The notes: generated by a model not told the origin, from the sequence alone. 64,000 bases of DNA from Saprospiraceae bacterium (GCA_016715245.1 JADKAS010000009.1:62001-126000); one strand, 5' to 3'; positions 1-9,733 are shown, counted from the stretch's first letter. Numbers and translations are program-made.

Positions 1-1575
1 TGTTCCATAACTACCTCCTTCACCAAAACATCCTGTCACCCAGGTTTCCACTCTGTTTTCCAAAAACCTCCTGCAACTTGTAGTATAATCCCCCCATCGT
101 TCTCTGTTATCATCCGATACACTAACTACTGAAATTCCATCTTTTAACGTGGTTGGTTCACTCCAATTAAAATTATCATTTCTTCCATGGCAAATTCTTT
201 GTTGCTGACTCGCATATAATTTTGGACCAGAAAATAAATAATTTACTAAAATTGTATCACTTTCTTCTGAATTTCCGAATCCCGAAAATGAAGGGAATCC
301 ATAATCAATGGAGTCTGTTTCAAGCACTGTAGCCTGAACACTAAGATCTTCGATGTTCATACGGCCATAAAACAAACCTACATTTCCTGAAGGAGTATTT
401 ACATGGCTTCCCATATGTATTGTTCCGTCAAGATACATGGCAGACCAGATTCTACTGTCAAAGGTATTTAACCTTTCATTACTGCCTTTTTGCCTGCCAT
501 CCGGTGCAAGAGAAGTGGGTCGCCCGGTAGTTTGTAATGAGAATAAAACAGGATTATTATGAAGACTTTCATCTGTATAATACAAATTATACTTTTGTCC
601 ACCAAGGGCTTCATTGCTTACAAAGTACATTCCCGGGCCGATTAAATCTGACCACCCCGATGGTGTTGGGACAAGATTGAAGGATGGTTTTTCATCGGCA
701 TCAAACAATTCATTATAATGTTTCCATCGCAACTCCCTTCCATTAAATCCATCCATTTTATCCATTTGATAAAGAACAGAATATTGCCATTCTAGGCCCG
801 GATTCCGCATAAGACCTGCTACATAAAAATCATGTGAAGATACAGCAATGTTGGGATAATCAAACCAATTACTTTCATCACCGGGATTACCGTTTACTTT
901 GTAAAAATTCCATTCACCGTTTGGGTCTTCTGTTTTTGAAAAAGCAATACATAATTGCGTACTTGCCGGATCAGAACCGTGCAAACACATAAATATAAAT
1001 TTGTTTTCCCCCTGATCATAGATAACCCTTGGGTCGTACATTCTTGTGCCCAGATTGAGTAAAAAGAAAAAGTCCGAAAGCGCCTTTGTATAGGTAATCT
1101 CTCCGTCGGGTTGTGTAAAAATTACATTGGTGTTGATAGCAGAAACTATAAAACCGTTTTTAGAAATGGCTACCGTATTATCCATGGGTACACTGCTTCC
1201 TCTTAAATTTCCTCTGAAGTTTTTATTCAAAATAGGAATAAGACTATCCATTTGTAATTGACTGGGAACAGGAAGAATTGCATGCGATATTCTCACTTTA
1301 TTAGCCTCTTCTTTTTTCGCGAGAAACTCTTCTTTTGATACCGGACTTGTATGATGAAAAGCACTATAGTTTTTTAATTCTACGCCCCAATCCTGAGTGA
1401 TAAGCATTGGACTTATGGTTCCTGAAAGTTTGGTATTGATTATTTCCGAACCCATGTTTTTTATACTTTTAGACTTTTTATGGTCCGGCTTAATCATGGT
1501 TTTGTTTTGACCCTCTGTATAAGGCAAACTAAATAAAAACAGAAAAAATCCGCATAATAATACCACTCGTGTCAT
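1..1575 (-). CDS. Secreted protein, beta-propeller-like, 3' end outside window
   Basis: Open from an ATG at 1575 to the window edge (525 codons, no stop), so the C-terminus is missing. The N-terminus begins Met-Thr-Arg followed by a hydrophobic run (about residues 4-17) and a probable cleavage site near SLPYTEGQ, so export is expected. The body has motifs such as DPRVIYDQGENKF and, about 45 residues on, DYPNIAVSSHDFYV. Together with repeated Gly, Trp and Tyr turns they resemble secreted Bacteroidota proteins thought to fold as beta-propellers; this fold is inference. Function is unknown. It lies 19 bp downstream of the ROK kinase gene on the same strand and is probably cotranscribed. A T9SS sorting domain may lie beyond the window, but it can not be seen here. 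Confidence 0.7.
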   Translation of the reverse strand, partial: MTRVVLLCGFFLFLFSLPYTEGQNKTMIKPDHKKSKSIKNMGSEIINTKLSGTISPMLITQDWGVELKNYSAFHHTSPVSKEEFLAKKEEANKVRISHAILPVPSQLQMDSLIPILNKNFRGNLRGSSVPMDNTVAISKNGFIVSAINTNVIFTQPDGEITYTKALSDFFFLLNLGTRMYDPRVIYDQGENKFIFMCLHGSDPASTQLCIAFSKTEDPNGEWNFYKVNGNPGDESNWFDYPNIAVSSHDFYVAGLMRNPGLEWQYSVLYQMDKMDGFNGRELRWKHYNELFDADEKPSFNLVPTPSGWSDLIGPGMYFVSNEALGGQKYNLYYTDESLHNNPVLFSLQTTGRPTSLAPDGRQKGSNERLNTFDSRIWSAMYLDGTIHMGSHVNTPSGNVGLFYGRMNIEDLSVQATVLETDSIDYGFPSFSGFGNSEESDTILVNYLFSGPKLYASQQQRICHGRNDNFNWSEPTTLKDGISVVSVSDDNRERWGDYTTSCRRFLENRVETWVTGCFGEGGSYGT

Positions 1576-1594
1576 AACGTTTCTTTTTATAATT

Positions 1595-2490
1595 TTATAA
1601 ATATGCTGCACCGAAAACACCTGCACTGTCTCCTAATTTAGGTTTAAAAAACGAGGTCTCAAGGCGGTGATTAAAAACATGAGGAATTGCTTTTTCTACA
1701 CCCAAAGTATAAATTTCGTCAATATTACCTACTCCGCCTCCAATCACTATGGCGTCAGGATCCAATATATTAATGACGTAGGCAATAGCTTTTCCAAAAA
1801 AAGTAAAAAACCTGTCCATCGTTACAAAAGCATTTTCCTCACCTTTTCTATAAAGTTCAACAATTTCCTTAACTGAAAGTGAATGATTGCTTATACTTTT
1901 ATAATATTTTTGAATTGCCGGACCAGCTAAAACGGTTTCTACACACCCGATTCTCCCGCAATAACATTTTCCTCCGGATTCATCTAAAAAATTATGGCCC
2001 CATTCTCCCCCGATTCCATGTCGTCCATTGATTACTTTTCCATCTACAACAATTCCCCTCCAACTCCGGTTCCAAGAATAACACCGAAAACCACTTTTGC
2101 GTCAGGACATTTTTCGGGTATAATTCCCATTTTGGTTTCGGCGAGAGCAAAACAATTGGCATCATTACTCATACTACATTTTTTATTCAGTAGTTTTTCA
2201 AGATCCGCTTTTAGATTTTTGCCGTTGAGAGAAGTTGAATTACAGTTTTTCATAACATTCAATACGGGATCCATTGTTCCGGGGGTACAAATACCTAAAT
2301 AATCTGTTTTGGTTCCACTTTCAGCTTCAAGCATGGAAATCAGCAATTTAATCTGATTCAATACATGTTCGTAACCTCCGTCACCTTGTGTTGGAACCCT
2401 GGTTCGGGACAATATATGACCTTTGGATTTATCCAAAACAATACCTTCAATTTTTGTTCCGCCGAGATCAATACCCCATAACGTATCCAT
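1595..2490 (-). CDS. ROK-family sugar kinase (glucokinase-like), broken by one frameshift
   Basis: Cytoplasmic ROK proteins usually phosphorylate hexoses with ATP. The N-terminus has the phosphate-binding motif WGIDLGGTKIEG, then the catalytic-Asp region SNDANCFALAE, then the ROK zinc motif CYCGRIGC with the upstream EWGHN histidine, and a C-terminal IVIGGGVG. The N-terminal part (2490 to about 2056) and the C-terminal part are in different frames. Restoring one G in the GGGG run (plus-strand CCCC at 2055-2058) gives a continuous protein of about 298 residues, normal for the family. No HTH domain is present, so this is a kinase and not a ROK repressor. The substrate can not be set from sequence. 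The break looks like a sequencing error. Confidence 0.85.
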
Positions 2491-2594
2491 GACCTAATTT
2501 TTTTGAATCTATGGCAAATCTACAAGTTTTCTCAAAGTAAGCAGGAAAAAAAACAAATCTTCTGCTTAAAATTCTCTTATTCAAAAATTTATCG

Positions 2595-2602
2595 TATATT
2601 TG
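2595..2602 (+). promoter_or_regulatory. rimP operon promoter, -7 box
   Basis: TATATTTG matches the Bacteroidota -7 consensus TAnnTTTG. It predicts a transcript start near 2606 and a leader of about 63 nt before the rimP ATG at 2669. No clear -33 TTG was found at the usual spacing. Confidence 0.65.
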
Positions 2603-2623
2603 CAGCGCGAAACGAAAGATGTC

Positions 2624-2648
2624 GAGGGAACAAAAAAGTTCCCTTTTT
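2624..2648 (+). terminator. Terminator-like hairpin in the rimP leader (possible attenuator)
   Basis: AGGGAAC (2625-2631) pairs with GTTCCCT (2638-2644) around an A6 loop, and the right arm runs into a T5 tract at 2644-2648. It lies between the promoter and the rimP start, so it would stop transcription of the whole rimP-nusA-infB operon early. Because NusA controls pausing and termination, feedback attenuation is plausible, but that is inference. Confidence 0.6.
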
Positions 2649-2668
2649 CATTATATATAGTTGGTCAT

Positions 2669-3139
2669 ATGCAAATTGAAGATCTGCAAGAGATTATATC
2701 CAAAGGTATACAGGAAGTAGGCTTTACTGATATATATTTAATTGATGTAAAAATCAAGGATAATAAAATCGAAATATTTTTGGATAGTGATGAAGGAATA
2801 ACATTTTTGAAATGTCAAAAATTAAGCAGATGGCTGGAAGGTATTTTTGATGAAAAAGGAAGTTTTGGTCAGAATTATATTCTTGACGTATCCTCTGCCG
2901 GTGTCGGAAGTCCTTTAAAATTAAAGAAACAATATTTTAAAAATATCGGAAGGTTTATTGAAATCAAATATATGCCTCAGGAAAAAGCAAGAGGGCTTCT
3001 TGCTGAGGTAAACGATAATTTTGTTGTGGTTACTTTTGATGAAAAAATAAAAGAAGGTAAAAAAAATAAAACAGTCTCACAGCGGGTTGAAATTCCGTTT
3101 GAGAAAATATTGGAAGCAAAAATTAAATTAAGTTTATAA
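2669..3139 (+). CDS. rimP: Ribosome maturation factor RimP
   Basis: RimP is a cytoplasmic 30S assembly factor. The 156-residue product has the expected two parts: an N-terminal alpha-beta domain containing LIDVKIKDNKIEIFLDSDEG and YILDVSSAGVGSPL (the family SSPG-like motif appears as SSAGVGSPL), and a C-terminal SH3-like barrel with the GLLAEVNDNFVVV strand. I chose the ATG at 2669. A TTG at 2600 overlaps the promoter -7 box and would prepend 23 residues that do not look like the family. It is followed after 8 bp by nusA and, further on, by infB, the classical operon order. Translation is probably controlled with the leader hairpin just upstream. Confidence 0.95.
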   Translation: MQIEDLQEIISKGIQEVGFTDIYLIDVKIKDNKIEIFLDSDEGITFLKCQKLSRWLEGIFDEKGSFGQNYILDVSSAGVGSPLKLKKQYFKNIGRFIEIKYMPQEKARGLLAEVNDNFVVVTFDEKIKEGKKNKTVSQRVEIPFEKILEAKIKLSL

Positions 3140-3147
3140 TCAATAGT

Positions 3148-4386
3148 ATGAATTTAGTAGAGTCTTTTTCCGAATTTAAAGCCGGTAAAAACATAGACAG
3201 GCCAACCATGGTTAGGGTATTGGAAGATGTATTCAGAACCTTGATAAGAAAAAAATATGGTTCTGATGAAAATTTTGACGTTATTGTCAATACCCACAAC
3301 GGGGACCTTGAAATGTGGAGAGTACGTCAAATTGTTCCTGATGGTGAAGTTACAGATGAGTTGAGTCAAATATCATATACAGAAGCCAAAGCCATTGATG
3401 AAGCATATGAAGTAGGCGAAGAATGTTATCAATTGCTGACACTGGAGGATTTTGGAAGACGGTCTATTATGGCCGCTCGTCAGACATTGGTTTCCAGAAT
3501 CATGGACCTGGAAAAAGATGATGTATACAAAAGATATATGGACAGAGTCGACCAGATTGTGGTCGGCGAAGTCAGTCAAATCATGAAAAAAGAGGTTTTG
3601 ATTGTTGATGATGCAACGCAAAATGAATTGATTTTGCCGAGAACAGATATGATTAAAGGTGACTTTTTTCGTAAAGGTGATATGGTTAGGGCAATTATCA
3701 AAAGAGTGGAAATGAGAAATGGTTCTCCAATTGTTATTTTATCAAGAACCGATGGAACCTTTCTCGAAAGACTTATGGAACAGGAAGTTCCTGAAATCGA
3801 AGACGGTTTGATCAATGTTAAAAAGATTGTCAGATTGCCGGGAGAAAGAGCAAAAGTAGCTGTTGAATCATATGATGACAGGATTGACCCAGTGGGGGCT
3901 TGTGTAGGTATGAAAGGAAGCAGAATTCATGGAATTGTACGTGAACTACGAAATGAAAATATTGATATTGTTAATTTTACCAATAATATTTCACTCTATA
4001 TTCAAAGATCTCTGACACCTGCAAAAGTTACCAGTATTAATATTGACGAAAAAAATAAACGCGCTTCTGTTTATTTGAAACCTGATCAGGTTTCTCTTGC
4101 TATAGGAAAAAGCGGATCCAATATCAAACTTGCCGGCAGACTTACCGGTTATGAGATAGATGTGTTCAGAGATAATATTGATACTGAAATTGAAGACGTT
4201 GATCTTGACGAATTCGCAGATGAAATTGAAGGCTGGATTATTGATACGTTAAAGGAAATCGGTTGTGATACCGCCAAAAGCGTTTTGGCTCTCAACAGGG
4301 AAGAGTTAATCAGACGATCAGATCTTGAAGAAGAAACTGTTGATGACGTATTGAGAATCCTTGCTTCAGAATTTGATGATGAATAA
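3148..4386 (+). CDS. nusA: Transcription termination/antitermination factor NusA
   Basis: NusA binds RNA polymerase and nascent RNA and modulates pausing and termination. The 412-residue protein shows an N-terminal RNA-polymerase-binding domain, an S1 domain (about 130-200, with VVGEVSQIMKKEVLIV), and two KH domains (about 205-345) containing DPVGACVGMKGSRIHGI and SLAIGKSGSNIKLA, both with GxxG-type loops. A short acidic C-terminal helical tail ends in LASEFDDE. The long duplicated acidic repeats of proteobacterial NusA are absent, as is normal for this phylum. It starts 8 bp after rimP. Confidence 0.97.
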   Translation: MNLVESFSEFKAGKNIDRPTMVRVLEDVFRTLIRKKYGSDENFDVIVNTHNGDLEMWRVRQIVPDGEVTDELSQISYTEAKAIDEAYEVGEECYQLLTLEDFGRRSIMAARQTLVSRIMDLEKDDVYKRYMDRVDQIVVGEVSQIMKKEVLIVDDATQNELILPRTDMIKGDFFRKGDMVRAIIKRVEMRNGSPIVILSRTDGTFLERLMEQEVPEIEDGLINVKKIVRLPGERAKVAVESYDDRIDPVGACVGMKGSRIHGIVRELRNENIDIVNFTNNISLYIQRSLTPAKVTSINIDEKNKRASVYLKPDQVSLAIGKSGSNIKLAGRLTGYEIDVFRDNIDTEIEDVDLDEFADEIEGWIIDTLKEIGCDTAKSVLALNREELIRRSDLEEETVDDVLRILASEFDDE

Positions 4387-4403
4387 AAATGGTATTACAT
4401 TTG
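4373..4403 (+). promoter_or_regulatory. Internal promoter ahead of infB
   Basis: TTG at 4373-4375 and TACATTTG at 4396-4403 are separated by 20 nt, matching the Bacteroidota -33/-7 layout. The implied leader of about 75 nt contains the small inverted repeat AAATGG...CCATTT near 4438-4457. Confidence 0.55.
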
Positions 4404-4483
4404 TTACGATTCAATCAAATAATATAAAGTACAAACAAATGGTGTAAAGCCATTTTAAAATAAAATACAATTTTAGGACGCCA

Positions 4484-7227
4484 ATGGCAGAAAGATTAGT
4501 TAAAATAGCAAAGGAGCTGAACGTAGGACTAGGCACGATTGTGGATTTTTTAAATTCCAAGGGTTTTGCTATTGAAAATAAACCTACTTCTTTAGTTTCT
4601 GATGAAATGCACGATGCTTTGCTCAAAGAATTCAGTAGTAGTATGGCTGAAAAAGAAAAAGCTGATCAAATTATCATTGGCAGAATGTACTCAAAAGAAG
4701 AACAAAAGCCTGAGGCCCCAAAACCATTGTTTTCTATTCCTAAACTCAGTGATCTGGGCAAACCTGCTGAACCTGAAGTTCCGGCAGAACCCGAAACTCC
4801 GGCAGAAGAAATATTCAGTCCGCAAAAACCCGAATTGAACAAACTTAAAGTTGTCGGTAAAATAGATCTTGACAAACCAAAACCTAAAAAGGAAGAGAAA
4901 AAGGAAGTCATAGAAAAACCGGAACCTGCTCCGACTAAAAAAGAAGTTAAAGAAGAAGTCCCTGTTGTAGTTGAAAAAACAATAATAGAAGTTCCAGAAG
5001 TTCAACCTGAAGAAGAGCTTTTGTTAAGAGCGGAAACTCCTCAGCTGAAAGGTTTAAAAATTATGGGTAAGATAGATACCTCCAAATTGGATAATTCATC
5101 CAAACCTAAAAAGGTAGAAAAACCTCAACAACCCAGTGCCAGTCCTGTAAAACAAACTGAATCTTCCGGTTCGGAAACAGATGCAGCTAACAAAAAGAAA
5201 AGAAAACGTAAAAAATTACCAACACCGGTAAATTCAAATAATAATACGCAGTCAGGAGGACAACAATCAAAAGGTAAACCTGCCCCAAGAGAAGAAGTCA
5301 AAGAGGTTTCCCAAAAAGAGATCGATGACAAAATCAAAGCTACAATGGCTAAGTTGACCCAAACGGGTAAAAACAAACGTCAGAAAGTACGAAGAGACAA
5401 CAGGGAGGTCAAAAGAGAAAAACAGGAGTTAAGAAATACTGAAGAAGGGGACGGAAAACTAAAATTAACAGAATTCGTATCCGTTTCCGAATTGGCCAGC
5501 CTGCTTGATGTACCTGTCACTCAGGTCATAACAACTTGTATGAATCTGGGTGTAATTGTTTCTATCAACCAAAGACTTGATGCTGAAATCATAGAATTGG
5601 TTGCAGGAGAATTTGGCCACGATGTTGAATTTATCTCTGCAGAAGAAGAAGTTGATGACGATGTGGTTTTTGAAGATGATCCTGAAGATCTTGAACCAAG
5701 GGCACCGATTGTAACCGTGATGGGTCACGTTGACCATGGAAAAACATCATTACTTGACTTTATTCGTTCTGCCAATGTTGCCGGAGGTGAAGCCGGAGGT
5801 ATTACCCAGCACATCGGTGCATACGAAGTAAAAATTGGACCTGAGAATAAAAAAATAACGTTTTTGGATACACCTGGTCACGAAGCTTTTACCGCCATGC
5901 GCGCAAGGGGTGCAAAAGTGACGGATATTGCTGTGGTCATTGTGGCTGCCGATGATAAGATAATGCCCCAAACTAAAGAGGCTATCAGTCACGCACAGGC
6001 AGCAGGCGTTCCTATTATTTTTGCCATCAACAAAATTGACAAAGACGGTGCAGATCCTGAAAGAATAAAAGGAGAGCTTGCACAAATGAATTTATTGGTA
6101 GAAGATTGGGGAGGTACCTATCAATCTCAGGATATTTCAGCAAAAAAAGGTCTCAATATTGATAAATTGCTGGAAAAAATCCTTTTGGAAGCTGAGATTC
6201 TTGACCTGAAAGCCAATCCGAATAAAAAAGCACAAGGAACTGTAATAGAAGCCTCACTTGATAAAGGCCGGGGATATGTAACTAAAATTTTAGTACACAG
6301 CGGTACCCTGGAAGTAGGAGATCCGATTGTTGCCGGTCCCTATTCCGGTAAAGTTAAAGCCATGTTTAACGAGTTCGGAGTAAAAAAGAAAAAAGCCGGG
6401 CCGTCCACTCCAACGCTGATTTTAGGTCTAAGTGGTGCCCCCCAGGCGGGTGAAAAAGTAAAGGTGATGGATTCTGAACAGGAAGCCAGACAAATTGCTA
6501 CCAAAAGAGCTCAAATTGAAAGAGAACAATCCAACAGGGCCAATAAACGAATCAGCCTTGACGAAATCGGAAGAAGACTCGCTTTAGGTACATTCAAAGA
6601 ACTAAACCTTATTGTTAAAGGGGACGTGGATGGTTCAATCGAAGCTTTGGCAGATTCATTAATCAAACTTTCTGTTGAAACTATTCAGGTCAATGTAATT
6701 CATAAAGCCGTTGGTCAGATTGTCGAATCAGATGTTTTATTAGCTTCAGCTTCTGATGCCATTATTATTGGATTCCAGGTGAGACCTTCCAATAGTGCCC
6801 GAATTCTTGCCGAGAGAGAAGGTGTACAGATTAAAATGTATTCTGTTATTTATGAGGCCATTGAAGAGGTTAAATCAGCAATGGAAGGTATGTTGGAACC
6901 AACCAGAGAAGAAAAATACTCGGCCAGATTGACGTAAGGGAAACCTATAAAATGTCTAAGGTGGGTACCATTGCCGGTTGTTATGTTACAGAAGGTAAAG
7001 TTACCAGAAACAACCATATTAGGGTTATTAGAGATGGGATAGTAATTTTCCCGACCAAAGAAGGTGCCCATGGAGAAATTTCTTCTTTAAAACGATATAA
7101 AGAAGATGTAAAGGAAGTAAAAAATGGAATGGAGTGTGGTATCACTATCAAAAACTTCAATGACATTGTCGAAGGTGACAACATAGAAGTCTATGAAATT
7201 ATTGAGATCAAACAAACACTTGAATAA
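4484..7227 (+). CDS. infB: Translation initiation factor IF-2, broken by one frameshift
   Basis: IF-2 is the GTPase that places initiator tRNA on the ribosome. From the N-terminus there is an IF2_N helix domain (MAERLVKIAKELNV), a long low-complexity Lys/Glu/Pro linker (about residues 60-310), a second IF2_N region, and the GTPase domain with G1 GHVDHGKT (about residue 412), G3 DTPGH and G4 NKID. Domains II-IV follow. The reading frame stops at 6937, but a second frame continues the conserved C-terminal domain to 7227. One missing base near 6917-6921 (tac-tc-ggc) explains this and restores KYFGQIDVRETYKMSKVG. infB is essential, so the break is almost certainly a sequencing error. Repaired length is about 914 residues. 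Confidence 0.95.
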
Positions 7228-7267
7228 ATTTAATTTCCGGTTATCGTTTTTTTAATTCTCCGTGTTG

Positions 7268-8046
7268 ATGTTTTTCAAAAAAGAAAAAGATCTTTATATG
7301 TTTTTGGAAGAGATGGTTCTAAAAATGAATCATCCTGACTTTATCATCTATGACCCCATCAGCATTCCACATAATTTTCAAAAAAAACAGGACATTGAAA
7401 TAGCCGGCTTTTTTAGTGCCGTATTTTCATGGGGTAACAGAAAAACGATTATAAAAAAATCAGAAGAATTAATGTCTTTAATGGGTAACTCCCCATTTGA
7501 TTTTATTCTTAACCATTCTGAATTCGATTTGAAATCTTTGCATGGTTTCAAACACAGAACCTTTCAGTTTACCGACCTTTTGTACTTCATTTCCTTTTTA
7601 CGACATCATTACGAAAATAGTAATACTCTTGAAGATGCTTTTTTGATAAAAAATCAGGAGAATTTTTACAAAAAACAGCTTTGGAAAATTTTCACTCCTA
7701 CTTTTTTAGCCTGCCCTTTTTTCCTCAAAGAACCCAAAAACACATTTCCACTCCTGCAAAAAAAGCCACTTGCAAAAGGCTTAATATGTTTCTCCGATGG
7801 ATGGTAAGAAATGATCAAAAAGGTGTAGATTTTGGTATTTGGAATAATATCCCTGCTTCTCAACTCATGATCCCTTTAGATGTCCACGTAGAAAAAACGG
7901 CCAGAAAATTGGGCTTGCTACACAGAAAACAAAGAGATTGGCTGGCAGTAGAAGAAATTACAAATAATTTAAAAAAATTTGATCCCGTCGATCCAGTAAA
8001 ATATGACTTTGCATTATTTGGTTTGTCTATTGAAAAAATGATATAG
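7268..8046 (+). CDS. TIGR02757/DUF2400 family protein, broken by one frameshift
   Basis: This family is common in Bacteroidota and has no assigned function. The N-terminal part has the typical GFFSAVFSWGNRKTII segment; the C-terminal part in a second frame has NMFLRWMVRNDQKGVDFGIW, IPLDVHVEKTARKLGLL and KFDPVDPVKYDFALFGL, all family hallmarks. The two overlap around 7680. Adding one A to the A6 run at 7670-7675 joins them into one protein of about 259 residues. The ATG at 7268 is preferred over the GTG at 7262. It follows infB in the same direction and precedes a tRNA gene. Confidence 0.85.
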
Positions 8047-8075
8047 TTTTTTATTTTAAAAATACAGATTTTGTA

Positions 8076-8083
8076 TATCTTTG
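8076..8083 (+). promoter_or_regulatory. tRNA promoter, -7 box
   Basis: TATCTTTG fits TAnnTTTG and lies 29 bp before the mature tRNA 5' end. No confident -33 element is visible. Confidence 0.55.
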
Positions 8084-8112
8084 CACCCTCTTAAGATTTT
8101 ATACCACAATTT

Positions 8113-8186
8113 GGCGTGGTAGCTCAGTTGGTTAGAGCGCGCGATTCATAATCGCGAGGTCGGCGGATCATGCCCGCCCCACGCTA
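8113..8186 (+). tRNA. tRNA with CAU anticodon (elongator Met, or Ile2)
   Basis: A complete cloverleaf can be drawn: acceptor 8113-8119 with 8179-8185 (first pair G-U), D arm 8122-8138, anticodon arm CGCGA-TTCATAA-TCGCG with anticodon CAT at 8147-8149, variable AGGTC, and T stem GGCGG/CCGCC. The discriminator is A8186 and CCA is not encoded. The first acceptor pair is not the C-A mismatch of initiator tRNA, so it should be elongator Met or the lysidine-modified Ile2. The T loop is ATCATGC, not the usual TTCRANY. Confidence 0.93.
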
Positions 8187-8189
8187 CTG

Positions 8190-8223
8190 AAAAGGAGTCG
8201 GATTTATTTCGGCTCCTTTTTTT
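8190..8223 (+). terminator. Intrinsic terminator after the tRNA
   Basis: GGAGTCG and CGGCTCC form a 7-bp stem with one G-T pair, followed by a T7 tract ending at 8223. Confidence 0.85.
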
Positions 8224-8246
8224 AGTACATTCCATTTTTATAGTAA

Positions 8247-8254
8247 TATCTTTG
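8247..8254 (+). promoter_or_regulatory. mnmE promoter, -7 box
   Basis: TATCTTTG fits TAnnTTTG. Its G lies only 4 nt before the mnmE ATG at 8259, so the predicted transcript starts at or next to the start codon. Confidence 0.55.
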
Positions 8255-8258
8255 TCCA

Positions 8259-9656
8259 ATGAATCAGAATGTAAACGATACCATTGTTGCCATTTCTACT
8301 CCTCCGGGTCAAGGCGCCATTGGTGTCATTCGCCTTTCCGGAAAAGATGCTTTTTCTATTGCTGATAATTGTTTTAAAGGGAAAAAACTGGTATTACAAC
8401 CATCACACACCGCACATTTCGGACGAGTTGTGGAAAATACACCATTTGGAGAAATCACTATTGACGAAGTTGTTATTACCCTTTTTCGTGGACCAACATC
8501 ATATACCGGAGAAGATATCGTTGAAATCTCCTGCCATGGGTCAAGTTATATTTTACAAAAGATTTTACAAATATTAATTTCCCTTGGTGCCAGAATGGCA
8601 AATCCCGGTGAATTTACCCTCAGGGCGTTTTTAAACGGAAAAATGGACTTGTCTCAGGCAGAAGCCGTAGCTGATCTGATTGCCTCTGAAAGTCAGGTTA
8701 GTCATTCTGTAGCCATCAATCAGATGAGAGGTGGTTTTTCAGGCGAAATCAAAGCTTTACGCCAGGAATTGATTGATTTTGCGGCATTGTTGGAATTGGA
8801 ATTGGATTTCAGTGAAGAAGATGTCGAATTTGCCGACCGCAGTAAGTTGGTTGCTCTCATTCAAAAATTACAAAAGACAATTAGGACATTAATGTTTTCC
8901 TTTGAACTTGGAAATGTCATAAAAACCGGAATAGCCACTGTCATTGCAGGCCGCCCAAATGCAGGCAAATCTACTTTACTGAACGCCTTGCTCAATGAGG
9001 AAAGGGCCATCGTCAGTGATATTGCAGGAACAACCCGGGACACCATAGAAGAAAATATGACCATCAATGGCCTTGTTTTCAGGTTTGTTGACACTGCCGG
9101 AATACGTGAATCCCGCGATACCATTGAAGAAATCGGGGTAAAAAAAGCACTTGCCGAAATACGGAAAGGTTCACTTATTCTCTATATGGCAGATGTTTCC
9201 ACTACCTCTCCGGAAATGGTATGGTCAGACCTTGAAGTTTTTGATATCAGCGGAAGCCGGTTTTTGGTTTTACTGAACAAGGTCGATCTTGCCTCCAATC
9301 TGAATCCGGAAGTTTATTTCAAAGAAAATCTGATCCATTCCGGAAATATACTTGCTCTGTCTGCCTTACATAGTACCCACATTGATCAGCTCAAAGACAC
9401 GATTTATCGACAGGTAATCTCTTCGCCAGAGATGCTTGATCAAACCATAGTCGCCAATACCCGGCATTATGAAGCGTTATATCAGGCAGATAATGCACTT
9501 TCAGCTGTTTTGAATGGCATTCATGGGGGGATCAGCAGTGATTTTATCGCTTTGGATTTGCGGCAGGCACTGTTTCATTTGGGTAGTATCACGGGTGAGA
9601 TTTCGAGTGAGGATCTGCTTGACTCTATCTTTACGAGGTTTTGTATTGGAAAGTAA
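8259..9656 (+). CDS. mnmE: tRNA modification GTPase MnmE
   Basis: With MnmG, MnmE installs the cmnm5 group on U34 of certain tRNAs in the cytoplasm. The 465-residue protein has the N-terminal folate-binding domain (DTIVAISTPPGQGAIGVIRLSG), a helical domain, an inserted GTPase domain with GRPNAGKS, DTAG and NKVD, and the conserved C-terminal catalytic FCIGK motif, which ends the protein. Length is normal. The last 18 bases, encoding FCIGK and the stop, are also the left attachment core of the integrated element that starts here, so the gene survived insertion intact. The predicted mRNA is almost leaderless. Confidence 0.97.
   Translation: MNQNVNDTIVAISTPPGQGAIGVIRLSGKDAFSIADNCFKGKKLVLQPSHTAHFGRVVENTPFGEITIDEVVITLFRGPTSYTGEDIVEISCHGSSYILQKILQILISLGARMANPGEFTLRAFLNGKMDLSQAEAVADLIASESQVSHSVAINQMRGGFSGEIKALRQELIDFAALLELELDFSEEDVEFADRSKLVALIQKLQKTIRTLMFSFELGNVIKTGIATVIAGRPNAGKSTLLNALLNEERAIVSDIAGTTRDTIEENMTINGLVFRFVDTAGIRESRDTIEEIGVKKALAEIRKGSLILYMADVSTTSPEMVWSDLEVFDISGSRFLVLLNKVDLASNLNPEVYFKENLIHSGNILALSALHSTHIDQLKDTIYRQVISSPEMLDQTIVANTRHYEALYQADNALSAVLNGIHGGISSDFIALDLRQALFHLGSITGEISSEDLLDSIFTRFCIGK
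9639..9656 (+). repeat. attL core, 18-bp direct repeat
   Basis: TTTTGTATTGGAAAGTAA reads Phe-Cys-Ile-Gly-Lys-stop in mnmE and is repeated exactly at 14500-14517. The bases on both sides differ between the copies, so the repeat is exactly 18 bp. Confidence 0.9.
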
Positions 9657-9672
9657 AGTTATTTTCCTTTGA

Positions 9673-9706
9673 TTAGCTAAAGGCTTTTATTTATTGACCT
9701 TTAGTT
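9673..9706 (+). terminator. Hairpin just inside the left end (weak terminator candidate)
   Basis: TTAGCTAAAGG and CCTTTAGTTAA are near-perfect inverted repeats around a T-rich loop, 17 bp after the mnmE stop. It could end mnmE transcription or be part of the attachment region. Confidence 0.4.
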
Positions 9707-9733
9707 AAATTATTACTCTTTTGTTTTCACATT

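Noticed and set aside
2600..2668. N-terminal extension of RimP from a TTG start
   Set aside because: The TTG is part of the promoter -7 box, and the extension covers the terminator-like hairpin. The ATG at 2669 fits the family.
4691..5005. Phe-rich antisense frames opposite the infB linker
   Set aside because: They are the antisense of Lys/Glu/Pro low-complexity codons and have no domain or start signal.
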